Below, piece by piece: positions 11,830 to 24,604 of a stretch of DNA of 64,000 bases. Each line of letters begins with the position of its first letter. Position 1 is the first letter of the stretch. The position numbers and the translations under genes were made by a program. Source of the DNA: Prostheceraeus crozeri (taxonomy: Eukaryota; Platyhelminthes; Polycladida; Euryleptidae); assembly GCA_907163375.1 (NCBI GenBank), contig CAJQUW010006404.1, forward strand, positions 1 through 64,000, written 5' to 3'. The notes beneath the pieces are model-generated. The model was not told where the DNA came from and searched no databases. It saw nothing but the letters and a program-made list of their open reading frames with translations.

Positions 11830-13400
11830 AGGCACTTATTGGTTATATCTCCCCCCTTTTCAAATTCGCCCACAATCCGTAGAAATGAATGAATCGTCAC
11901 AAAACTTTAAGTACACGTAAGTGAAGATATTTTCTACCCACATGCCAAAATTTTAGGGGCGAGAACATGAAGTGCAGCGATGTCTGCAACTTGATCAGAC
12001 TTCTGACTTCATCTCTGAGCAGAAAGCACTTGAGGTCAACAAATTCATTTCTCGACAATTCTTGAAGTCATGATGACCAGGTCGCATCACTTATACAAAA
12101 TTTTTTAACTGAAGAAAGGGGTCATATGTGGAATGGTAGTTGTCGTGGGAAGATTTCAAGTAGTAGTGGATGAGACGATGAGGAGAGAGAACAATGCACA
12201 CACGAGTAACAATGATGGGTCTATCAGACGAAGTCAGATCATGCTGTTGACATCGCTACACTTCACGTATTCAGAGAGCACTTGTTCGATCTACATAAAT
12301 GTTTGCATGCGGGTAGAAAATATGCCTAAGTTCTGCACCTGAAGTTTAATGACGATTGATACACTTTAGCAGATTTTAGACAAATTTGAAAACCTAGGGG
12401 GGGGGAGAGAGAGATAACCCTTCAGAACCCATGACTATTCTATACTGACTAATTCCTATGCGAGCCCGCATCTGATGCATGTCAAGTTCCGGGGTCGCAA
12501 GATCCGACCAAGGACCAAGGGCTCTAAAGAATTGGAGTTAATTGATTGACGTTAATGACAGGAAAATGATATATCTAAAATTAAATATCTATAGAGACAC
12601 TTTCTAATGTTGGACTGCATATTTGATGAAGCTACAAAGTTAGTTATTTCGAATAAGTTATTTGTCAATAGTCTGCTGTCGAAACAGCGCCACAGTGAAG
12701 CATTCTAGTGATTACAGACTCGACCTTGTCATTTTTCATTAATTTCTGTTTTCTCATTCTATTCCGTTAATTTGTTAAATGAATGCCAATCTAGTTGCAT
12801 TTCTTTCATCTTTGTATTTTTACCTTATCTCTATTTATCACTTGTTTGCTCGATCACAACAAAAAGTGGGCCATGCTTCGAGGTTAGATAAAGAATACTA
12901 TTATTATTATTGAATGCAAGCATTTGCCGAATCAAATAGGCAAGCTATAAATTCCTGGCAAAAAATTACTAAAATGTTTTCATTGACGTCATTATTTCAT
13001 TGTTGATTAAATGCAATCCACTCGCGAATTTCTGCAAGGATGAGGCGCGTATTGAAGAATTTAGGTGCTCCAAGGATTCATTTTTCAAATATCACTAATC
13101 CCTTGGTGCATACATGTGCCTGCATACGCGCCTGCAGGATGCTCCAAAAAACCAGGCTCTTGATCTCTCTATGATTCTACTGCTCCCAAAATTGATGTAC
13201 ATGTACAACACAATTGGCGTATGCTCGTACCAATGATTGTGCCAGTTTTTACGAATTCGGTCAGCTTGATGCTATAAATAACAATTTAGATTATGAAATG
13301 TACAACTTTTTCAAAGATCGATATTTTGAGTATCCTTGGAACTGATATTTTGTGACATTAGCCAATAGCAACCGATGTATTTTACTCAGTTATCAAATGG
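11830..13400. other. No recognisable feature; short G/GA run
   Basis: AT-rich sequence. A G9 run followed by GAGAGAGA lies near 12,397-12,415. Nothing else is identifiable. Confidence 0.45.
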
Positions 13401-13406
13401 ACACAT

Positions 13407-13653
13407 CTTAAAACCTCTTGAGCCCCATTGACGTCAGGCATGTACTTGCGAGAGTGTTCGACTAGCAGTTGACAACACTGGCCCAACTACCCATGACGTC
13501 ATTGCTGTATTATGTTCCCATTGTTCACTCAGCATAAGGGGAGCTGCCGTTATGAGCGAGTGACGTGCAGTGGACGTCATGGGCAGTTGGAGCAGTGTAG
13601 CACAAACACTTTGGTGTAGCAGATTTGACTTTTGGGTCTTAAGAGGTTTTAAG
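13407..13653. mobile_element. Small palindromic MITE-like element
   Basis: Termini CTTAAAACCTCTTGAGCCC (13,407-13,425) and the complement of 13,634-13,653 (CTTAAAACCTCTTAAGACCC) pair with two mismatches. Further in, CCCAACTACCCATGACGTC and GACGTCATGGGCAGTTGG also pair, so most of the 247 bp folds back. There is no coding capacity. A target duplication is not clear. Confidence 0.55.
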
Positions 13654-13949
13654 GCAACGTTGGGAGTATGTGTGGTCTAGGGACCTGCAAATTAAAGCAA
13701 CAAAAGATCGATCTAATGACGAAAGCTGACTATGGCACCACACGTTCCGGTGCTCCAATGGACCAAAAAGTAGCCTGTTAGACTGCTAGACAATAAGAAA
13801 GAATATAGACGAATACAGCTTTATTTATTCACTTATGTTAAAATTCCTAATAGGCGTTTTTATGCTGAAATTTCCAGCACGTTTTTTAAACATTGCTGCG
13901 TCCGAATGCAGCCTTGGTGAAGTGTGTGTTCTGATGGCGGAGAGATGTT

Positions 13950-14544
13950 AAATAAGTAAGTAAGTGTTTATAGAATGTGAATGGAAATCGGTAAAGTTAC
14001 AGAATATCACGTTTCAAATTACAAAAACTGCATGAAGTACTGGACATAGATACAAAGAAGGATATAAAGAGTCAAATCACAAAAAAGACAAGATAAGATT
14101 GCCGATCTTTAATGTGAGCGTTTGTGATTTACATTATCTCGCTCCGTCATCAAACAGTTTGAAATTAGTGATCATACAAGACCATGGTATAAATGAATCT
14201 AATCTGCGCTGTGTTCTGCAGTGGGGCAGAATAAAATGTTTAGAGACACTTAAGCGGTGTGGAATGACTCAATGTAGAGGATGCAGAAAGTTTGTCTCAC
14301 ATTTCAACAGAAAACTACGAGCGGCATTATTGAATTTTAGCTCAATTGAGGGAAGACTTTGACAGTCACATGATGAACCACATATGATTCGGTGTGTTCT
14401 CTTCTGAAAGCGCTCCAACTTTGATATTAATTTCGATGGTAGACGGCCGTACACAGGAGACGCATACATGAACATAGAAGTAATAAGTTCATGGTATACA
14501 ACTTTTAGATTGCTTGTTAAATGTTCTGTCACATCAGAGTTCAT
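13950..14544 (-). mobile_element. Non-LTR retrotransposon (LINE) 3' fragment
   Basis: Minus-strand translation of 14,544-14,269 resembles the segment after the reverse transcriptase in CR1/Jockey-like LINEs: YHELITSMFMYASPVYGRL followed by SKLERFQKRTHRIICG. A simple-repeat tail (TAAG/CTTA units at 13,951-13,972) lies downstream, as expected for the 3' end. The N-terminal enzyme domains are absent, so this is a strongly 5'-truncated copy. Whether 14,541-14,735 (open, unrecognised) belongs to it is unsure. Confidence 0.55.
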
Positions 14545-14559
14545 AATCTTTTATTCAAT

Positions 14560-17500
14560 ATTTGAAATTCAGGGATTGGAGTCAAGATCATGCTCTTGTA
14601 GTTCTTATACATGTAGATAGCATATCGACTCCTTCTTTCATTCATAGGGGAAATGACAATGAACTGAATCGCCGCGAGTCGTAAGATTTTGAAATGCTTC
14701 CTAGGCCCCAAGAGCAGTTTCACCATCCTCTTCAAAAGACGCAGCCGTGTGTTAGACTACAATCTACAATATAGGGCCTACCAGTACATTTAGGTAAATT
14801 ACAACCACATTGACGGCTTGTGCTATATTGGTGCTATATCGCTGTTACAACTTGAAGGCAGATAACTTCTTCGTTTCTAAATATGACACGCTTCCGGCCA
14901 TCTTTGATAAATAGCGGAATTTTGACCATATTTTGACTATTGACTTCCAACCACCCTTTTTTAATATTGTGCTCATTCAGAAATCAATAAAATGATCCCC
15001 ATGCTCCGATCTTCTACATTCTGAGAACTCCAATGCTTGTTACACGTAAATATCTGGGCGGCAATGAGATCATTGTTCTGATTACTTCACATGCAGATCT
15101 ATTTAATGGTACCATTTATGATCGCAGAGGAAATTTATGATCGCCTATCTTAAAAGTATATTAATGACAGTTTCGCTGAGGTGTCTCATTTCTGGAAAAC
15201 AATTAAATATCCATTTGTTTTCAGAGCTGCAATCCAAATATTGAAATGCATCAGCGGTGAAGGCAAATATTCCCTGAAAATGTCAATCATCATATTTGAG
15301 ATTTGAAACTATTCATGTGAGTATTTTCAATTCTGCACCTAGGAATACTCATGATATTTGTGAGACCTTTTATTATCTATTGCATGAAGAATTTATGAGG
15401 CTGATCACAAAATAGGCTCACTATGATGAATTTCAGAATACCAATGAGTGAGAAAGATTGATTCAATGAAAGTCCAAAATGAAAATGTGAAACCAAGTCT
15501 ACGTGAAACATAAGCAAATAAATTTCACTATTTATATCCAAAAGCACATGAATTGAACTCCATCTTTTTGTGTAGTCGAGTTTTATACATTCCTATTTCA
15601 TTCTTTTGTTCTGGGATTTCAGTAAGAATGCAGCATGTAGTTAGATGAAAGTCTGGTTTGAACTGACTAAAGTTTGAACCAGGTATGCTGTGGGGCGAGT
15701 TCCTGTATTGGTTTCACTACCAGATTCCATGGTTTTACCCGAACGACGCTCGAAAACTTGGACATTCATATAACAACCAGCAATTTCAGTCCTATGATAA
15801 CAACAGCAGTTAATCCTCTCACCACTTGGGTATTTTTCCGAGCGCGCCCCGATTGGGCGCAATTTTTAAAAATTTCCATTAGATCACTATTTGAAATGGA
15901 AAATGACAGCAAAAAATTAACCATATACTAATCGAATAATCTGGTGAAGTTGGCTAACAAAATGATAAAACGATCATACTAACCGCTGTGAGATTACATT
16001 ATTGCATTAGATGAGGTCAAAGATCAAATAATTCAAACTTTTAGTTTAGTATAAATATCACAAAAATCACACATTTCAGTCTTTTGCTTCTGCAAGTGAA
16101 GAAAGAAACCGATTCACTTAACTTTTATCTATAAATCTATAATTTTAAATTTTTATGTTAAATTTTATCTATAATATCTGTAACTTTTATCAGTTGACAG
16201 AGGCTAAAAGCAACATGATTCAAAAAGTGTTCAATAGTTGCTGATTAGATGGAGGACCAAAAAGTACAGAAATAATAAAAAGTCAGACTTGAAATTTGAA
16301 TTTCAAATTTCAAATGTGCATACATGGCAAGCAGATAATCTTAGATTCAAAAACTTTGCAGTTGTGAATATCTTTATATTGATAGAAAGAATCTTTCATG
16401 TAATCTCAACTTATTTCATCAAGAATTGATGCCGCAATATAGAAATGAATTTACCGAAATCAGACAGAATATTCACTACATTCAAATTTTAAAATATATC
16501 AAAAGTGTAGTGCCAAATATATTTTCTTTCAGTCAAACGTTGTACAATGCGCAGAGGGTAAGCCAATATTCAAAAAATTCGCCGTAGGGCAAAAAAAATC
16601 CCGCAGTGGGATGAAGGTTATGTGGCGTTTTAGGACACTCAAATCCACACTTTTTATTCGTCGTCCAAACGCTATTTACCAGTACTGTGAGTAAGTACAA
16701 GTATTGCATCCCTTCGTCTCATTCTTTTCTATGCATCATCCTCAAGTATTCATTATGTGTCATTCCGATGTCTCCATCATAGAAGTCATGAGCTCTGTAT
16801 CAATAGAGGACTGGATCGGAAATGGACTGAGAAAACAATGAGCGTCGTTGACATGTGTTTTCATAACAATGGTACCTCGGCGATGGCGCATTCCAATGGT
16901 TTGCAATTGGTACTTCCATGGTTAACTCACCAATCTTGTGAAATTTTGCCAAAATCCATCGAGTAGTTTTGGAGAAAATAGAAAAAACTACTTTTTTGCA
17001 TACTACTGTACATATTTGCATTTTTGATTAAAGGCGGAAAATTTCCGAAGACCCACACACTTGTATACGAATATTTTTTAAGTACATTCAAATGTTTTCA
17101 AATCTCTTTTGAAAGAAATCGGTCAAGTCATTACTTCGCTAGAAGGTAATCAGTTCAAAATGTGCATCCTTTCAATGTAAATAGTAAGTACCGGTATATA
17201 TTACTTTTGAAATGTAACATAAGAAAATATGCCCGACAAACTAGCAAAAGGATGAACTGCTAATGACAAAATTGCCTTTACCTGAGGTTTCTATCAATTC
17301 GCATGCGCAGTTTGTGCTACCTATTTGACTTTTTTCATTATCAATAGTGCCGGTATATTTTTACCTCCTGAAAATTAATTCAAAGAAATTTCCCTCTTCA
17401 AATTTTTCCCAGATGATGATGAAAGCATGGTGAAGGCATAAATGGTTTTCATTGAATTTCATCTCGAAAAAGAGCGAAGCTCGAAACGCACAGAGGTTGT

Positions 17501-19485
17501 ACAGACTTTTACCGATCTGATTTTATTTGTAGCCAATGAAACTTTGAAGGAAAGACCTATTTGCCGAACCATGAAGAATCACCTCCTGTTGGAGGCAATC
17601 TTAAATGTGAATTTTGTCTTCCTAGATGCTTTGCGGGCTATGTATACTTTCATCAGGATGTTCTAGCCATAGAGTAGGGATATATAAGTAGAGTGTCGAC
17701 TCAAAAACGTATCTGTATACAGTGAAAATTTTTATATATAGAGATTCAGTTTTTTGCGGAGATTGCGTTGCTGCAATCCAAAAAAATTATTTGAGCAGTT
17801 TTAAAAGAGTCAACATTTTGCAAATTAATATACTACCCAGATGACGTCCACTTTATAAGTAGTATGAAGCAAGTTGGATATCAAAAGGAATAAATATTTG
17901 CTAATAGGCATCCTAACCAAGCGGAAATTAAGCTCAAACCTCAAGGGAATTTCATGATCCATATTTTAATGGAAGTTTTCATGATAAATTCGCGAAAATT
18001 ACTCGAATATTACTCGTGCTTTCTTGGCTTTCAAGCTTTTAATTCAGTTTTCAGCGGCATGATTTCATGATTCACTAAATTCATGTTTCACTTCTTGAAT
18101 CTGAATAGTGATGTGGACCCATTTACATCCTTCATAGCTAATTGAAATCATTGTCTTTGAATACGTGATTTTGCTCTGCCAGTTGCAGATTGCCTGTGAT
18201 ATGATCACGCTGAAGAAAGTACTCTTGAGGTTGAGCATGAAAATGATAGGAACTGTTAATTGTAAACGAATTGTTAATTTAACAAACATTAAACTCCATG
18301 GCTGTCATGACACTGAGAATCTGTAAAAAAAAATACCATCATTCATTCTGCATTACAATCATGATCATTTAATTCCGTTGTAATTTCTTCAAAACTGCAA
18401 AAATTTGCATATCTCACATTTGGTAACAATTACCAACTAGATACCCTTCGAGTTCATTTAATAAAATCGAAAGTGTGTAACACATTGGAGATTTAATAAA
18501 TGCGGAGTTGCCACTCTACCTAATATACTTACTCTATGGTTCTAGCTTTCAGCAGATAACTTTGACTTCTTCGGTCTTGTTTTCTGAAATCATGCTTTTG
18601 TGCACTTTGATCGGAAACTTCGCATCCTATATTCATTTCTTATAGATTATGTACAAACACCATGCGATCTGTTTTGAGCTTCGATTTCCAGCAGGCTCGC
18701 ACTTGAGAGTCAAACATCTGATACGAGTATACTGCATATTCATAACTTCCTTTGTTGAAAACAATCCGATTATCAACAAAGACAGACGTTCAAGTCATAA
18801 AGCGTTCTATGCTCTTTGATCATTCATTCAATGTACTCGCAATTCTCAGTTAGCATGAGTATCTTACTCAATCATTGATAACAAGTATTTTATGATTGTT
18901 TTCATGAAAGACATCAGCGTTGTACCTTTATCATTTGCATAATTTCTCATCACAGACTATCACATGCGCACTACTCATCTTTTGTCAAGCTCTAAAATTA
19001 GTTAGACGGGATAAATCAACTGCAATTCAAATATGAAAAGGACTCACATGCCATGACATTGATCATCGTGAAAAGATAATACGCAGAAGAGTAGAGAATT
19101 GCTATTGAGTACATGTAGACATTTGAGAGGTTCAGAATCATTTTCTTCAGAGTAGGTTGAGAAAAAGGAATATAAATAGATTAAATAGTTACATGTCGGA
19201 TCCTGTTTTTTGGTGCATTTACGAAAATTGCACTGCTGTAGCATTTTGTAGTTTTCATGAAAACTCTTCTTTTCTTTATAAAAGATATTGATAAAATCTT
19301 TTGAGAATGATATGTGTAGGAAATCATGTCAAACAGGTTTGGATGCATGCGGATAACTTGTGATGAGCAAGAAACATCATCGAACACTGAGGTCGAGCAG
19401 CACATGTGATCGTATGATGAAAGTGGTTAACCGATTGAAATATCTCTAATTTCCTTTAAACGAAATAGGTACGGAAACTGTTCAA

Positions 19486-19488
<3 letters not shown>
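14560..19488. other. Long stretch without recognisable genes
   Basis: About 4.9 kb of AT-rich sequence. Short open frames such as 15,641-15,862 (minus) and 17,442-17,666 (plus) carry no family signature and lie in low-complexity or AT-rich contexts. No terminal repeats, tRNA-like boxes or microsatellites of note were found. Confidence 0.4.

Positions 19489-19531
<43 letters not shown>
19489..19531. repeat. (TA)n microsatellite
   Basis: About 21 TA units directly abut the 3' end of the minus-strand Penelope-like copy that starts at 19,532. Confidence 0.95.
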
Positions 19532-19534
<3 letters not shown>

Positions 19535-21260
19535 TTAACAAAAAGATGTCTTCAGGAATAAGATATTATTTACCACAATCATTTTCAGGCTGTTGCTTCA
19601 GCTCGTCGTCAGGTGGAAAAGGGAAATTACATCGGGAGACATGAGTATAAAATTTTAAAAATTTCGTGATGACATAGCTTGGCGTAAGTTTACATAGATG
19701 TTATCAAGTTCTATATGTCTATTGATGGAGTGGTCTGAGGAGTACCAAGCTTCCATGAATTCACGACCATATCTATGTTCACATGAGTTGATGGTTTTTG
19801 CACTACTCCAATCAAATCAAATGCATGGTCTTCTTCAACGCAATGAGTTGATATTTGTGAACGCTGATCAATCCTCCTTACTGTTAGTCGATGTTCATGA
19901 ACTCTTGTTGACAGCTGTTTTCCAGTTTGTCCAATGTATTTTTGTTGACAGTTGGAGCAATCAATTTGGTAAATGACGTTTCTTCGCTCTAAATCAGATT
20001 TTAATTTCTTTGGTTTAAAGAGCTGATTTTTCAATGTAGTTGTTGGTTTGTGGGCGATCTTTATATCGTGCTTTTGAAACATACGGCTCAATGTTTCAGA
20101 AATACCATTAATGTATGGTAGTGTGTAATAAGTTTGTTTTCTTTGTTCTTGTTCTTCTATTGTTGTGGTCTGTTGGACTTCGTTGTTTTGTTTTAATTGT
20201 TCTTTCATTTGTGACCAAGTTCCTTCAATGAATTGCTTTGGATAATTGTCATTTTGGAAAAGTTGGAAAAGAAATTTAATTTCATTGTTTTTATTCTCCT
20301 CAGTACTGCAGTGAGTTATTCTCTGAAATAAAGTACGAATACAATTCCTCTTGTGGATGACTGGGTGATTGCTGTTGAAGTTAAGGATTGTTCCTGCACA
20401 AACTTTCTTCCTATGAACACTTGTTTCAGTAGAGCCATCACTATTTCTTTTAACCAAGATGTCGAGGAATGCCAATTCTACATTTCTTTCAACTTCATGA
20501 GTAAATCTGATTCCGGGAAAGATTGAATGAAGTGTTAAGAGCATGTCATTCAAGTCATTTCGTTTCATGATAACAAAAGTGTCGTCGACGTAGCGCAACC
20601 AAAATTTGGGTTGTAACTTGGAAATGCCAATGTTTTCTAACTTTTGCATAACTAATTCAGAAAGTAAACCTGAAATAGGTGATCCCATAGGCGTACCTTT
20701 CTTTTGTTCGAAGAATCGGTTCTTAAATGAAAAGTAAATGTTGAGGCACAGAGATATCAGTTCTAACAAAACAGTATTAGATAAGGAATGAGGATGAATA
20801 GAAAGGAATTCTGTTACATATGATTTTGCCAAATCTAATTGGATTGAGGGGTATAAGGATATGACATCAAAGCTAACCATCAATTCATCTTCTGCAACAG
20901 AAGTGCACTTCAATTTGCTCAAAAATTCTTGCGAATTGTTAATTGAAAAAGATGAGTGAGAAGCTAAATCTTTCAATTTCTTGAAAAGCCATTTGGCCAA
21001 ATAATATGTAGGCGAATCAACAAGGGAAACAACTGGGCGAAATGGAGCTTGTGGTGCTTGGGAAGTCCATAAATTTCAGCTATCGTGGTTTCCTTTGGAG
21101 ATATAAATTTGTAATCTTCAGCAGAAATAACTTTTTTCTTCTTCAATGTCAGTAGATACTTTTCCATTTTCCTGATTTGAGTTGTAGTTGGATCATTCAT
21201 AACTTCACAGTAAGGAGTTATTGCTAAGTTATTGCTAAGCTTAATTGCCTCAACATTTAT
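19532..21260 (-). mobile_element. Penelope-like element, left (longer) member of inverted pair 1
   Basis: The minus strand encodes a Penelope-type reverse transcriptase followed by a GIY-YIG endonuclease. Seen are the N-terminal IYGLPKHHK motif, MGSPISGLLSELVM, the catalytic RYVDDTFVI box, and a linker with a CQQKYIGQTG GIY-YIG core. A hammerhead motif lies just downstream (19,573-19,616). It is 5'-truncated and broken at about one place. Its 3' half is almost identical to the plus-strand copy at 21,262-22,464, so insertion is recent. Penelope-like elements move by target-primed reverse transcription and commonly leave inverted partial copies. Confidence 0.85.
19573..19616 (-). ncRNA. Hammerhead ribozyme motif (pair 1, left)
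   Basis: Minus strand: CCAC (stem I), CTGACGA (exact CUGANGA core), stem II GCTG/CAGC with a loop, GAAA, a short AATGATT stem III side, then GTGG closing stem I. Same sequence as 22,378-22,421. Confidence 0.65.
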
Positions 21261-21261
21261 T

Positions 21262-22464
21262 TTTCATTTAAGAACCGATTCTTCGAACAAAAGAAAGGTA
21301 CGCCTATGGGATCACCTATTTCAGGTTTATTTTCTGAATTAGTTATGCAAAAGTTAGAAAACATTGGCATTTCCAAGTTACAACCCAAATTTTGGTTGCG
21401 CTACGTCGACGACACTTTTGTTATCATGAAACGAAATGACTTGAATGACATGCTCTTAACACTTCATTCAATCTTTCCCGGAATCAGATTTACTCATGAA
21501 ATTGAAAGAAATGGAGAACTGGCATTCCTCGACATCTTGGTTAAAAGAAATAGTGATGGCTCTACTGAAACAAGTGTTCATAGGAAGAAAGTTTGTGCAG
21601 GAACAATCCTTAACTTCAACAGCAATCACCCAGTCATCCACAAGAGGAATTGTATTCGTACTTTATTTCAGAGAATAACTCACTGCAGTACTGAGGAGAA
21701 TAAAAACAATGAAATTAAATTTCTTTTCCAACTTTTCCAAAATGACAATTATCCAAAGCAATTCATTGAAGGAACTTGGTCACAAATGAAAGAACAATTA
21801 AAACAAAACAACGAAGTCCAACAGACCACAACAATAGAAGAACAAGAACAAAGAAAACAAACTTATTACACACTACCATACATTAATGGTATTTCTGAAA
21901 CATTGAGCCGTATGTTTCAAAAGCACGATATAAAGATCGCCCACAAACCAACAACTACATTGAAAAATCAGCTCTTTAAACCAAAGAAATTAAAATCTGA
22001 TTTAGAGCGAAGAAACGTCATTTACCAAATTGATTGCTCCAACTGTCAACAAAAATACATTGGACAAACTGGAAAACAGCTGTCAACAAGAGTTCATGAA
22101 CATCGACTAGCAGTAAGGAGGATTGATCAGCGTTCACAAATATCAACTCATTGCGTTGAAGAAGACCATGCATTTGATTTGATTGGAGTAGTGCAAAAAC
22201 CATCAACTCATGTGAACATAGATATGGTCGTGAATTCATGGAAGCTTGGTACTCCTCAGACCACTCCATCAATAGACATATAGAACTTGATAACATCTAT
22301 GTAAACTTACGCCAAGCTATGTCATCACGAAATTTTTAAAATTTTATACTCATGTCTCCCGATGTAATTTCCCTTTTCCACCTGACGACGAGCTGAAGCA
22401 ACAGCCTGAAAATGATTGTGGTAAATAATATCTTATTCCTGAAGACATCTTTTTGTTAAATCAA
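21262..22464 (+). mobile_element. Penelope-like element, right member of inverted pair 1 (5'-truncated)
   Basis: An open frame of about 325 codons begins inside the reverse transcriptase (MGSPISGLFSELVM, RYVDDTFVI) and includes the GIY-YIG region (CQQKYIGQTG). It matches the minus-strand copy across 1.2 kb with only about four amino-acid differences. The sequence ends with a hammerhead motif (22,378-22,421) and a short AT-rich tail that reaches a (TA)n tract. It lacks the 5' part of the element, so it is a non-autonomous fossil. Confidence 0.85.
22378..22421 (+). ncRNA. Hammerhead ribozyme motif (pair 1, right)
   Basis: CCAC at 22,378-22,381, CTGACGA at 22,382-22,388, stem II GCTG...CAGC, GAAA at 22,408-22,411, GTGG at 22,418-22,421. 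All core positions fit the hammerhead consensus. Stem III is minimal, as reported for ribozymes of Penelope-like elements. Confidence 0.65.
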
Positions 22465-22493
22465 TCACACTCAGGATGCAAATTTTCAAATTA

Positions 22494-22521
22494 ATATATA
22501 TATACAGTATATATATATATA
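22494..22521. repeat. (TA)n microsatellite, left part
   Basis: A short TA tract continues as the right part at 24,607-24,712. The mariner element at 22,522-24,606 splits the tract. Confidence 0.9.
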
Positions 22522-22860
22522 CAAGGTGTTTCAAAAGTAGGCTAACAGTAGAAATTGGCCTTGAAAAGCTATGTCTTAATGCTATAGATTAATAAGCTAT
22601 GTCATAATAATCTTTTTCACGATGCCACAGATAGCTAATATGCCTTGTATTCGTAAGGGGCAAAAATTCAATACTCTTTGACATCGCGTAAATCATATTA
22701 AAATATCTCATGATCTCCAGTGTTTTCATGCCTACATATTTCACTACAACCCAATTTGAATCTATACCGATCATGAGAAGTCGAATAACTATCCAACATC
22801 TATCAAAAAAAATTATTAGGAAACCATGTAAACAAGATAGTAGTTGTTTCAGTGTTACTG

Positions 22861-22990
22861 CGGAGAAGGAAGAACAGCTGACATTCGAATGTCCTCCGCG
22901 CCCCTCAGCCTGGTGCACGAAGACGCTGTCGTCAACACAAGACAGGGAGGCGAAGAAGGAAGAACAGCTGACATCCAAATGTCCTTCACC
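22861..22990. repeat. Internal direct duplication in the mariner element
   Basis: A segment of about 36 bp (GGAAGAACAGCTGACATTCG and on) at 22,866-22,900 recurs with few changes at 22,957-22,990. Confidence 0.7.
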
Positions 22991-23002
22991 TTTGTTAATT
23001 CC

Positions 23003-23056
23003 AGCCTCCTCTTAGACCATCGTCAGAAGCTTCTGACGATGGCCTAGAGGAGGCTG
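23003..23056. repeat. Large hairpin in the mariner element
   Basis: CCTCCTCTTAGACCATCGTC then AGAAGCTTCT at the centre, then the inverted copy GACGATGGCCTAGAGGAGG. The arms are about 26 bp with one or two mismatches and essentially no loop. Confidence 0.75.
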
Positions 23057-23185
23057 AAATTATTAAAGGTATTAACATTAAAACAACTACCATTTTGCTT
23101 GGTTTCCTAACAAAAAAATGAACAAATGAATAACCAAGGCCTATTCAACATATCAAAAAATTAATCAACTTAAAGTTGCAAAAAT

Positions 23186-24250
23186 TCACGAACGCAAATG
23201 CTCAAAATGTCCACCATGGACATCGGCACATTCTTGTAGTCTTTCGGCCACACTGTGGCACACAGTTCTGCAAAAGTTCCTGTCATCACTGATCTCTTGA
23301 CAGGCATCTGTGATGTAGGAGCGGAGTTGAGAAAGTGTGTGAGGTTTTCGTCCGTACACTTTCTCCTTTACAACGCCCCAAAAGAAAAAGTCCATCGGAG
23401 TTAGATCGGGAGAGCGAGGAGGCCAAAGGATGCTACCACATCTCCCGATCCACTTTCCTGGAAAAGTGTCATTCAGATAGCTTCTGACACTCACTGCAAA
23501 ATGCGCTGGTGCACCATCCTGCTGAAAGTACAGCTCATTGAAGTTGTTCAATGACTGCATCTCAGGAATCGCAAAGGATTGGAGCATTTGAAGGTACACC
23601 TCAGCCGTCACAGTTCTTTCAAAAAATACTGGCCCAATCACACCGTTGCTTGACATACCGGCCCAGACGGTTAAGCCAGGCTGGTTCAGCTCATTTGTTG
23701 ATACCATGTGCGGATTTTCAGGGAACCAGTAGACACAGTTATGTCTATTTACGTGACCTGATAGTTTGAAACTGGCTTCGTCAGACCAAACTATCTTGTC
23801 AAGCAAATCTGGGTTCTCCCGAATTTCCGACAACATGAGCACAGCAAACTGCAAGCGTCGTTCAGCATCATCCGGTAGAAGGTGCTGCAACAGTCTGGGT
23901 CGGTATGGTTTCAACTCAACTTTCCTCATCAGTCTCCAAGTAGAGCTTAGAGAAATGTCCAACTCCAATGAGGCTCTTCTTGTTGACTTCTTCGGACTTT
24001 GAACAAATGTTTGGGCCACTAGCTCCTCGTTTGATGTTATTGAAACTGAACGAGGGCGTCCTGACTTCGGTGCATTCTCTACCGAACCGGTCTTTTCAAA
24101 TTTATCTCGAATGCGATAAATAGCAAATCTTGATGGAGGATTGCTGTGAAAGGCATCTCTCCATTCCATTCGCACCTTTTCAGCATTCATGTTTTTCCAA
24201 AAGGATTTCAAAATCCATTTTCTCTGATCATCTTTTAGATGACCTGACAT
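23186..24250 (-). CDS. Mariner transposase, DD41D (rosa-like) group
   Basis: 354 codons from ATG (complement of 24,248-24,250) without interruption. Residues 1-110 form two helix-turn-helix domains separated by a GRPRSVS hook-like stretch (about 64-70), which in mariners binds the inverted repeats. The catalytic triad is visible: WSDEASF (Asp157), QQDGAPAH (Asp245) and SPDLTPMDFFFWG (Asp287), with 41 residues between the last two. That spacing is known for the DD41D or rosa group. The C terminus ends VHGGHFEHLRS. Length matches the family (about 340-360). It would excise and reinsert at TA dinucleotides. The start is chosen because the conserved N-terminal helix (DDQRKWILKSFWKN) follows at once. 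Confidence 0.93.
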   Translation of the reverse strand: MSGHLKDDQRKWILKSFWKNMNAEKVRMEWRDAFHSNPPSRFAIYRIRDKFEKTGSVENAPKSGRPRSVSITSNEELVAQTFVQSPKKSTRRASLELDISLSSTWRLMRKVELKPYRPRLLQHLLPDDAERRLQFAVLMLSEIRENPDLLDKIVWSDEASFKLSGHVNRHNCVYWFPENPHMVSTNELNQPGLTVWAGMSSNGVIGPVFFERTVTAEVYLQMLQSFAIPEMQSLNNFNELYFQQDGAPAHFAVSVRSYLNDTFPGKWIGRCGSILWPPRSPDLTPMDFFFWGVVKEKVYGRKPHTLSQLRSYITDACQEISDDRNFCRTVCHSVAERLQECADVHGGHFEHLRS

Positions 24251-24604
24251 GACAGAAGCAGCAAATTCAAAAAAGCTTCAAGCTTGTTTAATTCACTTCA
24301 AGTCAAACTAACAGTGTTTGATTCAAATCAAATTAATTGAACATATCCATGTACGTAATGTCAGATTGGTGCTATATCTTGTCCATGGTGCTATATCTTG
24401 TCCATGATAGATTTCAAAATTCCTTTGCCAATGGAATACTACTGCATAGACTTCTAAATGATAGTAGCAATTACTTCGAAGTCTATGGCTCATGTTGGAC
24501 TGATCATGGATATCCATCGACTGATTCAGGTGTAAATCGCCAATAGAACGGTCAACATAGATTTCCTAGGCAAAATCAACTGTTAGCCTACTTTTGAAAC
24601 ACCT

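Noticed and set aside
19698-19976. Open frame of 92 codons (and its mirror at 22,018-22,296)
   Set aside because: Antisense shadow of the GIY-YIG region of the Penelope-like copies.
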